Below, piece by piece: positions 6,066 to 6,772 of a stretch of 6,772 nucleotides of DNA. The translations under genes and the position numbers were made by a program. The stretch covers positions 2,245 to 9,016 of the forward strand of contig PAGT01000028.1 of assembly GCA_002705485.1 (NCBI GenBank), in the 5' to 3' direction. The notes beneath the pieces are model-generated. The model had not been told where the DNA came from. It was given only the letters and a program-made list of their open reading frames with translations, and searched no databases. This DNA is from Flavobacteriales bacterium. Its GTDB lineage: Bacteria; Bacteroidota; Bacteroidia; Flavobacteriales; Flavobacteriaceae. Numbering within the stretch: the stretch's first letter is position 1; each line of letters opens with the position of its first letter.

Positions 6066-6772
6066 ATGATTAATAAAAATGGTATTTACGCTAAAATAGA
6101 AACCAGCAAGGGATATATTTTAGTAAATCTTCACTATACGCTAACCCCATTGACTGTTGCTAACTTTGTAGGTCTTTGCGAGGGAAAAATTAGAAATAGT
6201 ATAAAGAAAAATGAAACACCATTTTATGATGGGCTAAAGTTTCACAGAGTAATAAATAATTTTATGATACAAGGTGGTTGTCCAATTGGAAATGGTACCG
6301 GAGATCCTGGATATAAATTTGATGATGAGTTTATAGACAGCTTGAAACATGATAAAGCTGGTGTTCTTTCAATGGCTAATTCTGGTAAAAATACTAACGG
6401 AAGTCAATTTTTTATTACACATGTTCCTACTGACTGGTTGGATAATAAACATTCTGTATTTGGTGAAGTTGTTGAAGGACTAGATGTAGTTAATTTAATT
6501 GAACAAGGCGATTTGATTAAAAAAATCAGAATCTTAAGAAATGGAGATCATGCTAAGAGTTGGGATGCTGAGAAAATTTTTACTGAAAACAAAAAATTAA
6601 AAGAAATAGAGAGAAAAAAACAAGTTGAATTAGAAAAAGAAAATATTTTAAAAATTGCTTCTGGCTTCAATGAAACTAAATCTGGATTGAAGCACAAAAT
6701 ATTAAAAAACGGTTCTGGGAAAAAAGTTAAAAAAGGAGAAAATGTTAAAGTTCACTATACAGGTAAACTAAT
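6066..6772 (+). CDS. Cyclophilin-FKBP fusion peptidyl-prolyl isomerase (cut by right edge)
   Basis: The protein should catalyse cis-trans isomerisation of X-proline bonds during folding. It has no signal peptide and so is predicted cytoplasmic. The first 235 codons are visible. A cyclophilin domain fills residues about 5-160 with FHRVI (59-63), FMIQGG (66-71), MANSG (103-107), GSQFFIT (112-118), W124, L125 and H129. These match the human cyclophilin A active-site residues R55, F60, M61, Q63, A101, F113, W121, L122 and H126. Residues about 166-198 form a highly charged, probably helical linker (KKLKEIERKKQVELEKE). From about 204 on, SGLKHKILKNGSG (206-218) and KVHYTGKL (228-235) are the start of an FKBP domain, whose remainder lies past the right edge. 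ATG 6066 is the first start after an in-frame TAA at 6060-6062. The same strand and a 48-base gap allow co-transcription with recQ. The two-domain order is that of the described CFBP class of dual-family immunophilins. Confidence 0.9.
   Translation, partial: MINKNGIYAKIETSKGYILVNLHYTLTPLTVANFVGLCEGKIRNSIKKNETPFYDGLKFHRVINNFMIQGGCPIGNGTGDPGYKFDDEFIDSLKHDKAGVLSMANSGKNTNGSQFFITHVPTDWLDNKHSVFGEVVEGLDVVNLIEQGDLIKKIRILRNGDHAKSWDAEKIFTENKKLKEIERKKQVELEKENILKIASGFNETKSGLKHKILKNGSGKKVKKGENVKVHYTGKL

Noticed and set aside
1..6772. Mobile elements, defence systems, CRISPR arrays or tRNA genes.
   Set aside because: No transposase or integrase motifs, no spaced direct repeats and no cloverleaf sequence were seen. 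All long frames belong to core housekeeping genes.

Overview
The window is a strongly AT-rich stretch of bacterial chromosome. It carries six protein genes, packed tightly, and all six are recognisable core genes. The best taxonomic reading is a member of the Bacteroidota, probably Flavobacteriales, and perhaps a small-genome marine lineage. Four things support this: the genes lack Shine-Dalgarno sequences; a -7 element of the Bacteroidota type (TAnnTTTG) is visible; the RecQ and TatC proteins have the form I associate with flavobacteria; and there is a cyclophilin-FKBP fusion of a kind known from that group. This placement is inference from protein character, since there is no rRNA gene in the window.

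Layout from left to right. Positions 1-455 (minus) hold the first 151 codons of apolipoprotein N-acyltransferase (lnt), which runs off the left edge. A divergent 83-base gap separates it from pssA (539-1249, plus), phosphatidylserine synthase. The pssA 3' end overlaps, tail to tail by 33 bases, a tight minus-strand operon of three genes in transcription order kdsD (3755-2790), tatC (2790-1981) and lptB (1978-1217). A 75-base divergent promoter region (3756-3830) separates that operon from recQ (3831-6017, plus). The last gene starts at 6066 (plus) and leaves the right edge after 235 codons. It is a cyclophilin with a charged helical linker and the beginning of an FKBP domain.

Five of the six genes concern the cell envelope or protein folding. 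KdsD makes the arabinose 5-phosphate used for Kdo in LPS, and LptB powers LPS transport to the outer membrane. TatC exports folded proteins, Lnt finishes lipoprotein acylation, and PssA makes the phosphatidylserine precursor of phosphatidylethanolamine. Only RecQ (DNA repair helicase) stands apart functionally.

I see no tRNA, rRNA, CRISPR array, insertion sequence, phage gene or toxin-antitoxin pair, and no previously undescribed system. The points most worth a second look are the RecQ whose zinc-binding cysteines are all gone, the dual-family prolyl isomerase, the inverted repeat in the kdsD/recQ divergent promoter, and the convergent pssA/lptB overlap.
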